A DNA stretch of 64,000 nt from Montifringilla adamsi (GCA_017590115.1 JAGGNK010008559.1:4519888-4583887); one strand, 5' to 3'. Counted from the stretch's first letter, positions 1 to 14,691 are shown. Notes: generated from the sequence alone by a model not told the origin. Program-made: numbers and translations.

Positions 1-3000
1 AGTTTTCATAGCATAGGGTGATTTATTTAATTGATTAATAGCTTTGTATGTGCTTATTTTTAATCCTACCCATTTATCTTATGAAGAATTGCTGTTTGTA
101 ATTATTCCAAAGACCTAAAATAAATATTTTTAAGATAATAATGAATGACATAGCTTTTAGCAAGCCTTTTAATGTTTGTAAAACAATACTCTAATTATTC
201 TGAATGAAATATTTACTCTTATTACAAAAGAGCTTGATATTTTACTTGGTCTCACATGAATACAATGAATCCAACAAGCTGAATGTCGCTTTGAAATCCA
301 TGAGCACATAGCTTTCTTTTAATCACATTCTCGTATTTCAAAACCTGTGGAATACACTTGAAGATCTCTGTGTTATGAGTTAAATATGAAATACTACCAA
401 AAAGACCCCTATAGCATTTTACCTGCTCTGTCATGTCCTGCATCCAGCTGTTGTGTCATATTGAGAATTTAAATTGGAAGGTCTTTCTGCTAGGGGAGGT
501 TTTTTTACTAACTGGCAGAACAGCTTCATTGTCCATGGCTAAGGTTCCTTGTGCTAATGCACTACAAAGAGTGATTATTATTTAATGAATACCTGTAGTC
601 TCCAGGATGGTTCATTGAGGTTATCACTGTCAGTTACATTTTCTAAGCTTATATTAAAAATTACAGGAATAGCTACTCCGTTGTTCACTAAAGAGGACAG
701 AATATTTTACCACTTAAGCAAAGAGTGTGCATAGATACCATCCGTAGTTGCAGTCTCAAGAGCTCTTAAAAATAGCAAGGAATCCATCTCTGGGTGCCTG
801 ATCTTAGCCTGTGATTCGAAATCCATTTTTAGGCCATTAAATAGGCAAAGGAGTTTGTAAAAGCCCTTATTATCTAGTCATGTCACAAAGTCACTGTCTG
901 CCAGTGGAATCCATCAGTCCCCTATCATTGGAGATGAGTCATTTCTCTTTATCCAAGTTCACAGACTGTAGAGGCTATTATTTTGCTAATAGGCCTTCAG
1001 GTGTTTCCATTTTGACATCTGAAGCTTTTCAAAAGACTCCTGAAGACTTTCAATAAATATCCAAGCCATCCAGACTCAAATATGAAGAGAGACTCACCTA
1101 CTGCTTTCCATTCTCCCCATCTTTCCTCTTTTCTCTTGATTCTTCCAGAAAAATTTCGAGTCAGATTTGCATTTTTTCAAATTCTTTTTGACAAGTGACT
1201 TATTTATTTGAGATTGTAAAACATAATTTTAATCACTTAATTTTTGGCCAGTCTAATCAGTATTTTAAGCTTGTGAAATGAATTTATTTTCTTTTTTTAC
1301 ATTTCATGCTTGTAGGAAAACACTAAGAAAAATGGTTGTGAATTTCAACAATTTTTTTCAAAATTTTTCACTCATTTGTGCTTCATTATCCTATATCCTT
1401 ATTCCTAGCTCACTGTAAAGTTTCTTGATCATTAAGGAAATTGTTATCACTGCACTTGATGTTGCTTTGACTAATCTCAGAGGCTTTTTTGAACAAGCAA
1501 TACACTTTATATCCATTAACTTCAAAAAGTAAGCAATGGCAAAGCACATTTATTGTTAGAATTTTATCTCTCTATAGCATTCACGCAAGACACAACCAAC
1601 TTTGAGCAAGAACTGATGTTTTCTGAGCATCAATGTGCACTGGAAACTGATAAAACCAGTATGGAAGTTCTTTCAGCCTATGGGAAAGCTTCAAGAAAAT
1701 TCTTCATTGTGAAAAAGCACTAGTAATTTTGTCTCAAATTTTTGGGAGCCTTCATTGCCTTCTGCTGTTTAAACACTATGAGATTTCAGATTATCATGTC
1801 TATTAAGCTAAATTCCACCTAAGTTTTGCTTATTCTACACTTTGTGTCCAACTGCATCTTCCCATAAAAGCTCTCAAGAGGAAATGCAACTTGACTTTTT
1901 AGGTTACAAGAACTTCTTTCTCTCTCTTCTGTTAAAAGAGAAAAAGACTGAAGAGCTGTAACTTCATAAAATTTACTGTGCTCATAATCCCGTAAATTCC
2001 AATTTCACTGTTGTTTTTATTGGCTGAAAAACTTACTCAGGCTTTACTCATAAATTATGTATTTAAGAACTGAGTACAGACAGGATCTTACAATCCATAA
2101 TTACAAATCAAGTCTTACACAAGAATATCTTCCTGTATCACTCTGGTAATTCTTTCAGCAACACAGTTTTGTATGTTCAATATTAGGGTTGTTTTTTTTT
2201 TTATTTCTTTAGGGTCTGTATATTGTTAATAAAAAAAATAATTAAAAATATCCGCACAGCAAACTCACACGGACACTGCTGCAGTTCCCATCCTCATAAA
2301 CATGCTTTCATGACTTTACCAGGCTAATAAGTGTGCTCACAATTGTTCCAAAAAGGTTGTATCCTCTTCATTTTTCATAAATTCACTTTCTCTTCACTTG
2401 CATAAATTTCTAACTTGGCAAGTCTACCAAATTTAACACTGTACCTAGACACACACAGAAGCACACCCTGTACACACAAGCAAAAGGTGGCAAGGAGAGG
2501 GAGAACAGCAACAGTCCTGCAGCCTTACAGCCTATTTAGCATTGGAATTGCTGGAGAAATGATTTTCTGAATGCAACCCAACACTGCCATTTAGTTAAGT
2601 ATGAAGTTGGACTCAGAGGCTCTTTAGACAGTTGGTCACAAGAGATTCCTGTTTTGAATTATCCCCTGGGGCAGCATCCAGGTCTTGCAGGCTACAGAAA
2701 AAGCCTGAATACTTCTAATACCCTTCTAATACACGTGTTTAAGTTCAAACACAAAGTGCTGTGAGTGCTCTGATAAAATGAAAAAAAGGAAAGCTCCATA
2801 ATCTGACAGTGTTGAGTGGGAGCTTTGCATGCTGGGTACCTCAATAGGTAAGAAGTTCAGAAGTTACCAGGTAAAAGGTCAGACAATGGAAGCATCTTCT
2901 TTAAACATGTCAGATTTCACTCAACAATCTGACAACAGTCGTCGTACATTTAGTCTGCCTCCCTTCTTAAGGGAGTTTAAAATACTATAGCTCTGTAGAA

Positions 3001-6000
3001 ACCTAGATTGCCAACCCTTGTACGATTCAAACAAGGAGTACACATAGCAGTATGCTGTGCTCAAAATCAATTACAGTAGCTTAATGATTAACTGGAAAAA
3101 AAGACTGATTATATCATTATTTTATATGCAATTTATTTTAGAAACATAGAGCCTTTGGATATGTGGGGGAAAAAAATAACGAACACTAGTTTGATGGTAT
3201 TTTCAATATTCTAATTTTATCATAATGATTTAAGGCATTTATGACTGCTTTAAACTAGACAGCACATCTCCAACTTCCAGATCTATAAAAAGCAACAAAA
3301 ATGTGTCTTATTGAATATTAGGCACAAGTCTATGACTTTTTAAAAAAGCTTTGAATATTAATGAACAGTTTCTAAAATATTGCTTAAAACCTTCTGAAAT
3401 GGTAACTCAAATCACAACATTAACAAATTTGAGTTCCCTGTAATGATAAAGGTCCAAAAGACTTAAGATAGTTTTGAAAGAAAGAGAAACACTGAGAGTA
3501 AAGCTTCTCTGATGCCACTCAGGATCAACTTATTCCTAGATAACAGAATACCAGCCAAGCATGAGATTTGCACCTTCACTTCAGATTTCTTGCACATGAA
3601 CTTCCTCCTGCCTTATCAATGCAGCTACCAAAAGGCTTAGTGAGTGCAGTTGGATCAGAGTCTCTCACTGCAGTTCTGACTGAAAACTTAATTGTTCGTG
3701 TCCATGTGAAGCAGCAAGTCATGCCTGCAGACTCCTGATAAATTTAACTGCAGAACAGGAGAAAAAAATAGGGGACAGATAAAATATTAACCTCCATCTC
3801 TAAGAGTTAATGTGCCAAATTATATTACGTGTATTATGCATATAACTTAATTTTATTTATACTGTAAATCAAATGGCCTGATCAAAAGGAGAAATACTCT
3901 ACCTGCACTTCAAGCAATATGGGTCAGTTTAAACATGCTTAATTCTACCGTGTCCCTAGCAAATTTATTTCTGTCATTTAGATCAAAGGCATGTATTTGC
4001 AGCATTTTCTATGCCTGCTCTATAGATGCAGATACATTACTTCCATAAGACCTGCTACAAATGCTATTGTAATTGCTCAAAAAATACTAAAATCACAGGA
4101 TTTAATTCTGTGGAAGATTCTCTTTAATAAAATATTGTTGGTTTTCTCTTAAGACTGGGTCATTACTTATTCTTTTCATGCAGCTCATTTCAGAAGTTTC
4201 AAAGTGTTTGACAATAACAAAAAAATCAATTAAAAGCCCAAAGACAACACTGCAGTAACATGAAAAGAAATATAATAAAATTAAATGCAAATTTCTAAAT
4301 TATTCAAATTAAAAGTTTTATAGGTATCCACAGTAATATAAAAAATAATAAAAAGCCTTCAAAGGAAGAAAAAAAAGGCAACAGAGGGTTTGAAGACTGA
4401 TATTTAGTTTAATATCTGTAATTAGTTTCATAATTTGGCAATACTTGTGCCTCACAGGATAATGGCAGTTGTCTAAGGAATTGCATATGCACTCGCTCAA
4501 AACTAGTTTTTCTGTTAACTATCTGTGCACCAATGTACAGCTCCTTTATGCTGCATCTACTGAACCCAAAAATATTTTGTGCTTTTTTGATGCACTTGAT
4601 CTATAAATCTCAAGGTAACTTAAATAGCCCCAGCATTCGGCAAGATGAAAATTATTTTTACTTTATAACTGGGGAAACTGAAGGATAAGTTTCTTACCTT
4701 CAGACATTTCACAGGTTCCTGAGTGAAAATTAGAGTGCCCAAAAGCACAGAGGTGACAAATATCCGTGGTTTGCAGTGATGTATGTAGGATTTCCAGAGC
4801 CTCGCTGTGTCAGCAGCAGCAGTCCTGCTGCTCTTACTCAGGTATGAACCTGAAGACCTTTGCTTTTGCTGCCTGTGTAAACGCTGGGCTGCATGGTTTA
4901 ATCCCTGGTTAGACTGCATGATTTATTCCCTGACAACTTATTATGGCACTGTATCTAACACCCCATGTTATGGAGAATTTGATGGCCTTTATTGTGACAC
5001 AAGCTGGGCGTCTCACAGACAGTGTATTTTCCATCACTACTTCTCATGGCAGCACCTTGGTTTTACAGAGTGAGAACCCACGAACAATGGAATTAAGAGC
5101 TGAATGTAAATTCACTTGGATCAAGATGCTGCACTACCCCAGAGATAATGGAGAAGTTAGCATAATGAGGCAAACAAATGCTTTAGAGTCATAACTTCCC
5201 CTCCAATGGCTCTTGCAATGCTTCCTTTGCTGTGCTGAGTTCTAAAACCATATCAGGGCTGCTGACAAGCGAGTGATAAAGGAAAAGAATAAAATGCTGT
5301 CAACAAATGTTGCCCATTCTTTTTTATGATCTCCACACACATGATCTAGGCTACAGAAAAGCAGAAACAGTCATGCTGGGTTAGAGTGAAATGGCTAAAT
5401 CCTGCCTCTAACTGCAGCCTGTGGCTGATGTTTAGGGGACATGGAAGAAATCAGGTAAGGACAGACTGGTCCTGCTTAGCAAACATTACTGATTTTGGCA
5501 GTCAGAGGTTTAAGGATTTCCTGAACTGCTTATCTGCCATTCATCTGGAACCAGGTTCTAAAATTTAATTAGAACTTTATGAAAAAAATATTCCCTCCTG
5601 CATGTTTTAGACTTATTCCTTGAAAACAGGTGGGTTCTATTCTACCCTAAGTAAATTGTTCACAGTCACCTTTGTAATGACATGTTTTTATTGCTCTCCC
5701 TGTGACACTCTTTCTTGTACATGTTGTGTCCACTGTTTTCTCAGAGGAAATAAATCCTCCTATATTTGGTAACATCCATCTCTCATAAATACTTCCATTA
5801 TTCATAATGCTCTATCTCACCTTTACACCAGGCATTAATCATCACAGCTGATAATTACTATGATTAAGAAACACTGACACTCAAGTAAAAAAAAAAATTA
5901 AAAAAAATTATCATTTCATAAGTGCTTAGCTTCCCAAAGGAACTATCTGTGCATACTGTCAGAAATCCTAGCTCACCAGCACTACAGCTGTTCCAGTAAA

Positions 6001-9000
6001 CTCAGACGCCAAAACCATTCCTACTCACAATAATTTTTCCCTCTGCAGTTATTAAACTGTTAAAATTGCCCTTGTCACACCTTTGGTGCAGTGACCTGGC
6101 ACTTTTTGGATAGTACCTTCTGCAGTGCAGCCCTCTAGGTTACATGTGTTCCCCAGGGGCAGTTTGGATGCAATCCCTCCACCTCTGGATGTTGGGAGTG
6201 TTTAATAGCATGGCCAGATGCCACCTGGTGGCCCCGGGGCTAGTGAACATGGATTTAAAAAAAGCCAACATGTGGCCAACATGGATTTTTAAAACCCCAA
6301 AAGAACAAGGTTATGTAATGTACAGAACAAGGCATGATTTAACTCCCATGTCCACTCCCACTTATTGGAAGAGGTTGTATTTGATCAACATAGGCCCACA
6401 CAAAGAAAACTCCAGATTTTTGATGTTTTTGAAGATATGGGGCTCCTACATCCCTCTGCAGCCATCTAGGTCAAGCACATGCTATTCATAAATGTTTAAC
6501 ATAAAGAGAGTGAACCACTAAGTGAGAGCAGCATTCCTACACCTCAGTCCACTGCCAGAATCATAGTTTTCTGTTTTGTGCTTAAGATGCCCTACAAATT
6601 TTTGGTCACAGTTGATTTGGGGTTTTAAAATTAAAATAATTAAACTATTTAGTCACAGTTTAGAAGCTCTACTGGTAGGATGCTTACTCCTGTACCAAAC
6701 AATACGTTACTTTTTTATTTTGAATTATCATAAAATAATTTTAATGCATTTTTTCCTTCCTAGAAAGGAGGCCAGAGATACTATATTTCTTCTACTTTAA
6801 AAATTAAAACCTAAAAAAATAACCAACCCAACCCAATTTCTTTCCTACATTTGGTCTTTCCAGGCAGCCCTTTATTAAAGATGTGCTTTAGCATGGTGCA
6901 CTTCCTCACACTGTCTTTCTTAGTTGTTAAGGCTACCCTGCTGATCATCCAGGTTTTCAGTTGTATCCTTAAAGCCACACAGCATTTCATGCAGCTGAAT
7001 TGAACTGAGGGCTGGTTGAATAATGAATTCTGCTCTGCCTTTGTGAGTCTTCTCATCCAACAATTACAATATTGACAGGTTCCATTTACAAACCTAACAC
7101 CTTCTTATTGAAACACAGATTTTCATGAAATTTTTATGCATTAGTGTGAACATCACTTCTGCTCTATGTTCATGCTTTCCTTCATGTTTCTCTCATGCCT
7201 GTTGGTTTCTGTAGGGTTTGGTTGCTGCGCTGTTCCAGAAAGTTCAACAAGCTCCAATTTTACTAAGCTCTGCAGAAAGGTGCCTTGTTCAATTTAACTT
7301 TAGATGACATCCATCTCTCTACCATTGGATAGCTACAACATAGTCACCTGAGTCTGCATAAGAAGGTCCTGACAGGAAAAGGCATTTTATAAGACAGTAT
7401 ACTCCAGACTTGTGAAATCACAAGAACCAGCTAAGATCCTGACTTTAAACTCTACCCCTCCAAAATGAGCTGAACTAATTCTGTTTCACTTACATATTTT
7501 TTTAATACCACCTTCCTCAAAAGCATGAGGAGAGACAATTCTTTGATCGCCCTGAAAAACAATAGCAGAACAACACTAGAGAGCTCAACGTCTTGTATTT
7601 TCCCAAGTGATTAGCAGTCCATGAGTGCCAACCTGCAAGTGCAAATCATATTCAATTACCATTAATCTAGAGCAGAAAATAAGGACGATTGTTCACAGAG
7701 GTTTAGTGTGTAATTCTGTCTTTTTTAATGATTTCTCCAGAACATACCATACACCCTATGAAAATTTTCCAGGCACTTAATTTATAGTGTGGTCTAAAGA
7801 ACAAAATTGTCCTCTTTGATGAGCTGTGATCAAATACATTGTCAGCCTAAGACGGAATGAATTTGAACCAGCAGCATGAGTTTCCTTGAGCCATGAAGGA
7901 GGAAGTGGTAGCAAGAGATAGCAAGGCTTGCTATGTGCTGTGTTCACATTCAATCAATCATGTCCCTGCTCTGTGATTCAATTCACCCTTGTGCAGAGAG
8001 AGAATTCATATTTTGTGAAAAAAACAGCTGAGAACTTTTATGGCACAGAATTACCATTTGCTTTCAAATACACAGAAACTTATGTTTGTTTCACATCTGG
8101 AACTGAAAGCAGACTTCAGCCCTTAAGGTCCATGTAAATAATTTGAGACTCAGTTTGAAAAGGGTTAGGAAGGTGTGCATTAATATTTAAACTTGTTTTG
8201 CATGGCATTTTCTGGGACATGTTTTCTAATCATTGACATTATCCAAACATGCCACATTTCTTCTTTAGCAAGGTTTTACTGTGGGATTATCTTGATTGAT
8301 GTGGATAACAGCATTGCTGTGAAGAGATGATTTTTATGCATGCACTCCAGTTTCTGTTAACAACTGTAAAGATTAGGGGTTTATACAACAGGTATTAACA
8401 GACTTTTCCTGTTATTAGCAATTTAGGTCAGTATTTTGCTTTTTATTTTATGCATGAAGGTTTTATGATTATGTATTCCAAGTACTTCTGCTTTCTTGTT
8501 TGATTTATTGTTGAGCAAGCTTACTTAAGTCCTTGCTCACTTTTTAATATTTGAGGAATTCAAAAGGCTGTAAGCTGGAGGAGGGTCAATACTATATACC
8601 ATACATTTAGGATGAATGTAAAATGTATTTCCATTTTGTTTTGTGTTACTAAAAACCTTATCAGTAAAGTCATCAACTTTATTAGCACTACTGGTAAAAT
8701 GATGTTCTGTATGACATATCAACAGGGTCACAACGAGACTGTCACAGCTGAATGAACTGGGCTCTGTTCATGGCTGTGCCTGGTACTGGGTGAGGGAAGG
8801 AAAGGAAGTGCCACTCAGATACATGAAATTACACATAATTCAAAGATTTCAAAAATCTACCTTGAGTCCCAGCGTATAATGTGCCTCTCTTGCCCATCTT
8901 CTCTCAAACTCCTCCATTAAGGCTTTATTTTTATTTTTGTCAAAGCACTCAGAAACATTTTACATACTTTTCTGAAATAATCTATGCCTCATCTATTCCC

Positions 9001-9805
9001 TACTATCTGCAGATCTGAAAGTTAAACAGATATTTTTCTTCATGGTAACAGAAGCATCAGGGGGTTAAAATGAAAAAAATTAGAGCAATACCATTGGGCT
9101 GAAATACGTGCATTCACTTCACTTTCAAGCCTGTAGCTTCCAAAAAATTTTGCGTTTGCATAATAAAAGGAATGAATGTTCAAATGAGAAATTTTACATA
9201 TAAATAGGTTTCTTACAAATCACATATGTATATAGCTTTAAAAGCATCCCAGAATCTTGATGGCTGTAAAATGTTTAGTTGTTGACCTCACTTCATTCTT
9301 CCTAAGGAGAAACAGATGTATGTAATTGAAATTATATGTGGATTTAAAGTTCTGCCTAATTTATGGATTTTGATACATCTCTTCACTATTATACAACAAA
9401 AGAGGATTTCTTTCTTGCTTGCTTTTTTTGGGTTTTATTTTTTTTAGTACTTTTTCATTTTGATGTAGCTGTACATTTTTTGAGGTTTGCAAATGCTACA
9501 GGCAAGGGCGTAATTTTGGCACAAATCTTTGCTCTAGGATCTGTATTTGGCCCAAACACAGGGTAATGACATCATCTACTATCTGGACAATTAAAAACCC
9601 CAAAAATATAAATTATGTTGCCCTCTATTGTTTTTGAGTACTGTAAATTCAGTGAAGATCTCTGTCTCATGAATAGAAGGGAATTAGAAGCTCTTATGAG
9701 AAAATAATAAGTATTCCGGAACTAGGGTGAAAAATCTCAATTAAAAGGACTAGCAATAGTTCCATGAGGTAACTTCAGTGACATTTTAAATGTTTTTCAT
9801 TTTAT

Positions 9806-9837
9806 CAAACAAAAGGTACAGCAAACAAAAGGTACAG
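9806..9837. repeat. Two perfect copies of a 16-bp unit
   Basis: The 16-bp unit CAAACAAAAGGTACAG occurs twice head to tail with no mismatch, and the start of a third copy (CA) follows. It is probably a replication-slippage duplication. No function is suggested. Confidence 0.9.
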
Positions 9838-10532
9838 CACAAACACTGTTTGGTGGCATCACACCATGACATCAAGGAGAGCAAGGATCTGGCTGACCTA
9901 AGCTGCTGGAATTGTCTTGCTTCTCATTTGAAATAATGAGGGTGGGAGGGTTCCCCTAATATTTTTGCAATTATTTCAGAAATATGTTTCCTTTACACAA
10001 AAACAGGGGAATATTCTCTGCTGATGCAGAACCATTCCAGTGCACTCAGTTATAAGCAAAGTGTATAACTTGCTTTTGTTGGGAAATTAATTAAAAGTAC
10101 AGTTTTCTTTCACAAATTAAAGAACAATTAAGAAAAGCACAAACAGCACAGTTCCCTTTAGACTCAGGTGATAAAATTTCTTTTAAAACCATGTGATGTA
10201 AACACCTTCCCACAGGATTAAATCTCCCCTGTCACATTAACATTGACCTAAGCTCTGTGAAATGAGTAATTTCAACAGCAAAGCCCTGTTTGGCAATATT
10301 ACACAATATTTTCTGGAACCCTTCCCTCCAGCCTACTGAGCTGACACCATGGCAAGCCTCAGGATCTACTGTATAAGACAAGGTTAAACCTTCAGAAACC
10401 TTAATTAGTCTACTGAGCATTTGCAAATAAGTACATAGACAAAGAGAAAAAAATAAATAAATAAAGCCTACCAAGTATAGGAGGGAATATAGTTAGCAGA
10501 ATAAAGTACATTTCTCAAAAATTTGAGACAGA

Positions 10533-10571
10533 ATTGGAATATTTAAGGTATAATTGAATATTTAAGGTAAT
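10533..10571. repeat. Imperfect tandem duplication of about 20 bp
   Basis: A unit reading approximately ATTGGAATATTTAAGGTATA is followed by a second copy missing one base. It is a short local duplication in AT-rich DNA. Confidence 0.8.
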
Positions 10572-11839
10572 TTTTAGGCAGTGCTTTTCACAGTGGGGAA
10601 TCACTAAGATTTTGCATGACTCAGACAGACAAGTACACTTAAAATATCATTATATTTTTAAAAAGCCAACCAGCTTTCTTCCACTTTACTAATCAAAGAA
10701 TGAGACAAATCTAACCCATGTGCCCAGAAACACACAATTTTGGGGTACCATCACAAGCTGCTTGGAATTCTGTTCTGAAGCAGATGCCTAAGTGTCTTGT
10801 CCCCTGAGCTTTCTGGCAGGGAGGAAAAGGAGTTGGGACATACAGAGCCAGGCCAGCCCAAAGAGGGAGCCCTAACAAGCTGTCTTGAGCTGGTTTTCAC
10901 ACACTGCAAGCAAACAGAGCCATCTCAGGACACCGTGTAAAAATCCAGTGCCTGGCTCACACAATGAAGCACTACCTCCATCATGAGGAGATGCACATTC
11001 CCAATGATGCTTTTCCCTACACCACTGTCTTTCAAGGCCATTGGTTCTTCAAATTATGGAAAAATGCAAGCAGATAAATTATTCAAGGTCATGTAACCAG
11101 ATTTCTTCAGCAAGTGTAAGCAAGTGGCTGGTGGCTTCAGGTAAGGGGCTGCCCACCTGAAGAGGAATTATGCTAGAACAGAAACACAAGGTTTAAATTA
11201 ACTGTCACACAAAGGAAGACTCTGCAAACTGAGTGAAAGGTCAATGTTAAACGGCACAGCTCAGAAGCTACTTAAAAATACCATCCTAGGCACTAGGAGT
11301 GCCTGAAAAATGGTGAGAGGGGAATCTCAAAAGGAAACTGAAATCATGACAGCTTGTCCACTGACTTAAAATCATTATGCCAGACCAGGCAGGTAAGATT
11401 TTGCACTAACTTGTCTCAACAAAGGAATGGATAAAAAGAATAATGACTCCATACAACCATCTTTACTTATGAAATTTAGATTCAAGAATATTTTCTGGAG
11501 CTAAGTCTCACAATTTTTTATGAGAGTATTACTTTCAGAGACATATTGTGTCGTCTTACCCCACTTAAAAGGGAAAATATCTTCTGGATGCATAAATGTA
11601 GTAAAGAATTTCACAATAATTAAAATATCATCATGCTAAACTTATAACAATTCAAGATAATGCCATTCTCATGACCAAGAAAACTTTCACCATACATTTC
11701 AGATCTATTAAACTCTCAGACTGGAAGCTATATGTATTCTCCTTTCCAAACTCAAGCAAATAAAAAAGCAAGGCAAGTTTACACTGAATAACTCCCACCA
11801 AATAATACAAAAGAAACAAGAGTCCCAATGATTAGTTCA

Positions 11840-12175
11840 TACAATCACTGAAATTTTCCATTTGAAAAGATCTCTAAGACCGAGTCCAGCTGTTAGCTCA
11901 GCACTGGGAAGCACTGCCACTAAACCATGTCCCCGAGTGCCACATCTACATGTCTTTTAAAAGTCTGCAGGGGTGGTGACTCAACCACTTCTTTTGGCAG
12001 CTTGTTCTGATGTCTGACCAGCCTTTCAGTGATGACGTTTTTATTACTGTCCAATCTAAACCTCTCCAGTGCAGTACGAGGCTGTTTCATCTCATTGTAT
12101 AAATTGTCACCTGGGAGAAAACACCAACCTCCTCCTCACCACAATCTCCTTTCAGGTAGTTGTAGACAGGGATCT
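11840..12175 (-). mobile_element. CR1 LINE fragment (3' portion), inverted
   Basis: The plus strand here reads as the reverse complement of an avian CR1 retrotransposon 3' region. Recognisable landmarks, in order, are a degenerate start near 11840, ACTAAACCATGTCCCCGAGT near 11920, the block CACATCTACATGTCTTTTAA, then GGTGGTGACTCAACCACTTC. After these come the stretch equivalent to the CR1 'CCAATCTAAACCTC' block (12050-12065) and the block ending CTTTCAGGTAGTTGTAGACA near 12170. The match is from memory of CR1 consensus sequences. The copy is diverged, and the terminal 8-bp ATTCTATG-type repeats of CR1 are not visible, so it looks old. The sense strand of the element is minus. Confidence 0.88.
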
Positions 12176-12737
12176 GCTTATGTCAAAGTGGCTACTCCTT
12201 ATTTTCCCACAATATTTTAACCATTTTTAATAACACAATATTTTGCCTAAAAAGGAGCTTTCTGGCTTTGCAGCCCAACAATTAGAACATGCTGTCAGAG
12301 GCTCAGATTCAAATCTAATCTCTCTCTGAGCCAAATCAAGAAAAAAGAAGAATTGTGGGGTAATGCCCCCTCAGCCTATAATTTATTTTCTATTGAGCAC
12401 TTGGATTCATTAATACAGTAACCTGGGAATCCCCAGAATGTACTTAGCAGCAGGCTGTAGACCTAATTTTTGTGCTGCTGACCAAAAGAGATGCTTAAAC
12501 ATTTAATACAAAGCAGAGATGTTCCAACAGAAAGGTACAACATTCTGCAGTACCATAGAACTCCACAGTTAGGTCATTTTCTTTCAAGTTAAGTGGAGGG
12601 GGGAAGTACATCTTCTTAAAATCAGATTTTGACTGCTTCTGTTCCAATATACATAAGAAAACTGCAGCACCTGTTTTGTGATAGCATCTAAATCATCCTA
12701 AAATCTAGCTTTTGCTGCTATCTAAAATGTCTGAGAA

Positions 12738-12756
12738 TTTTTTTTTTTTTTTTTTT
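12738..12756. repeat. T19 homopolymer
   Basis: An uninterrupted run of 19 T, followed by a T/G-rich tail. It lies just upstream of the inverted repeat at 12780-12808. Confidence 0.95.
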
Positions 12757-12779
12757 GCTTTGTTTGTTTGAACATTGAA

Positions 12780-12808
12780 AAAGCAAGATGAAAAAATCAT
12801 CTTGCTTT
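12780..12808. repeat. Perfect inverted repeat, 12-bp arms and 5-base loop
   Basis: The left arm AAAGCAAGATGA (12780-12791) is exactly complementary to the right arm TCATCTTGCTTT (12797-12808), separated by AAAAA. The transcript of either strand could form a 12-bp stem. It is shorter than a typical pre-microRNA stem, and I saw no extension of pairing beyond the arms. Confidence 0.9.
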
Positions 12809-14691
12809 GATTAGCTGGGGGAAAGAAGTGGGGGGGAGTAAAGAGGGACCTGTTTCTTGGCAGCTGGAACTACTTTAATTTATTTATTTTTAAGTCGGTC
12901 ACTGAACTGACAAATAAATTTATTGTGTAGACCAAGTGCAAATCGCCTGCCCTGCAGTCAAAGCGAGTTGCACATACGTAGGCAAAATTTGGACTTTGCT
13001 TTCTGAGCATACCCCTCTGAGCAGCAGAATATCAACTGCAGGCTCCACAGGCTCCATGTCAGCCAGTGCCAATGGGTAAACTAACAGGGAGAAGCTTCAC
13101 AGAGATTAAGAGATTACAGTTTCTCTGCAAAATACAAGTAAAAGACAAGGAAGCTTAATTTCTTTAATTCCTAAAATTGAATAAATTGGAAAAAAAATAT
13201 ATTCTATTTTTATTTTCATAAAAGCAAATAATCAGCAGTGTCACAAAGCACTGTATCACTACACATGTATTCCAACAACAAAGCAAATGTATCCATGAAG
13301 AAACACCTATTTTGCATTATTTTATAAATTCACTGACTTTCTAATTCAGTAATTGTACAGCAACTAGCAGGAGCAAGCTGTGCAATAAAGAAGTAGAATT
13401 GAGGAATTTTCTGCAACCTAAAGCAAAACATAAATATCTGGAGCAGATTTAGTACTTTGCCATTTGCTGTGACCAGCCTGCACCTACAAAAAAATTATTG
13501 CTACCTTCCTGATCATAAGTAGGAAGAATTTTCTGCTGGCTATTTAAATCCTGTGTCAGTATCTAACCAAAACTGGCATTCCTGTTTCTGCAGAAGACAT
13601 ACATGGTTTCTGGATCAACCTTCTCTGAACATATCATATTTAATATAAGAGGAAGCAAGAAAAGCAGCAAAGCAGTTCCTAGCCACAGGGATACCACAAG
13701 GAGGTGGTATGTACTGTGGCAGATCACTTTGGATCTCTGGAAGGCTTTTGGAAAACCACTGATGCGTATTCTTGGAAAGCACCGCTTGAAATCGCCCCTA
13801 AAGCAACACAACACATGCAGAACAAAAACCTTCCCGTGGCTGTGCAGACAGCTTCCCTCACAGCTGATGTGGCTCTATGCAGACAAGTCGATTTTGCATC
13901 TAACCCCACAGAGGTGGGGTACTCCCAGCTTTTCACCTCCCCGCAGGAAGAGAGGGAGGGCAGCCTCTGCCTCCACTCTGGCCCGGAGCGCTCGGTTTAG
14001 GGAGCCAGTGGGCTAATGTAATTGCTACAACTGACTTGTAAAGCTGTTGCACAGTGTGCCTTCAGGAATTAAAAAGACAGAAAGAACAAATCTGTTTATC
14101 TAGCCTGATAGCATCTATAGAATCCACCTAAAATCTGAGAAATTCTGCATCAAGGCAAAATATGCTGTTTCAATTGCTGTTTATTTTAGGAAGATATACA
14201 GGTGCAATTTAGGGTTCCAACAACAAATAGCCACCACATTTGAAGAAACATTGCTTCAAGACAAATTAAGCTCATTAATAACACATATCTTGTTTTTATA
14301 TGAACTTGTTCTCCCAAATGCGTAACTGACCCATTGCATTCACAATGTACTTGAATACTGCCCATTCTCATATTTGAACTAAAAGACAAATTATATAGAT
14401 AAAACCAAAATAAATCAGAATATTACCATTTCTATTTGGAACCAGCTGTGTACTTCACAGTTCCTGTGAAACCACCTGGCTTTAAAACAACCTGGTTTTA
14501 AATGTGGCATTTTATTAGCATTTAATCTGGCATTAGAAAAGGTATTCTCTTCTAGCTGCAGAAGAATTTTAAAACACCAGGAAGAAAACTCTCCTCAGCA
14601 AGAATGGATCAAAAATGATCCAGCCACAGAGTCAATCTGCACCTCGGTATAGGTTTGATTTCTCAGAAACTGGGGAGGTATGAACATGATT

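Larger units (their letters stand above)
1..11839. other. AT-rich non-coding sequence, no recognised gene or repeat
   Basis: This stretch is AT-rich and holds only short open frames (at most about 115 codons). None shows a recognisable domain, codon pattern or convincing splice framing. I see no transposon ends, tRNA or known microRNA. Two small tandem duplications (9806-9837 and about 10533-10571) are listed separately. The open frame at 6144-6491 is not believable as a protein: it contains a short internal duplication and no conserved-looking motif. The likely nature is intron or intergenic DNA. Distant conserved elements cannot be excluded without alignment. Confidence 0.6.

Noticed and set aside
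4687..4720. 21-bp interval on the minus strand with strong acceptor-like and donor-like ends (possible microexon)
   Set aside because: In AT-rich DNA, pairs of splice-like motifs this close together are common by chance. Nothing independent supports it.
12290..12330. GATTCAAATC resembling a tRNA T-loop
   Set aside because: No acceptor stem, D-arm or anticodon arm could be paired around it.
13603..14016. 137-codon open frame on the plus strand, with overlapping long frames in other frames
   Set aside because: Several frames on both strands are open in the same GC-richer patch. The predicted protein is rich in basic low-complexity sequence and has no recognisable motif, so I treat it as a chance ORF.
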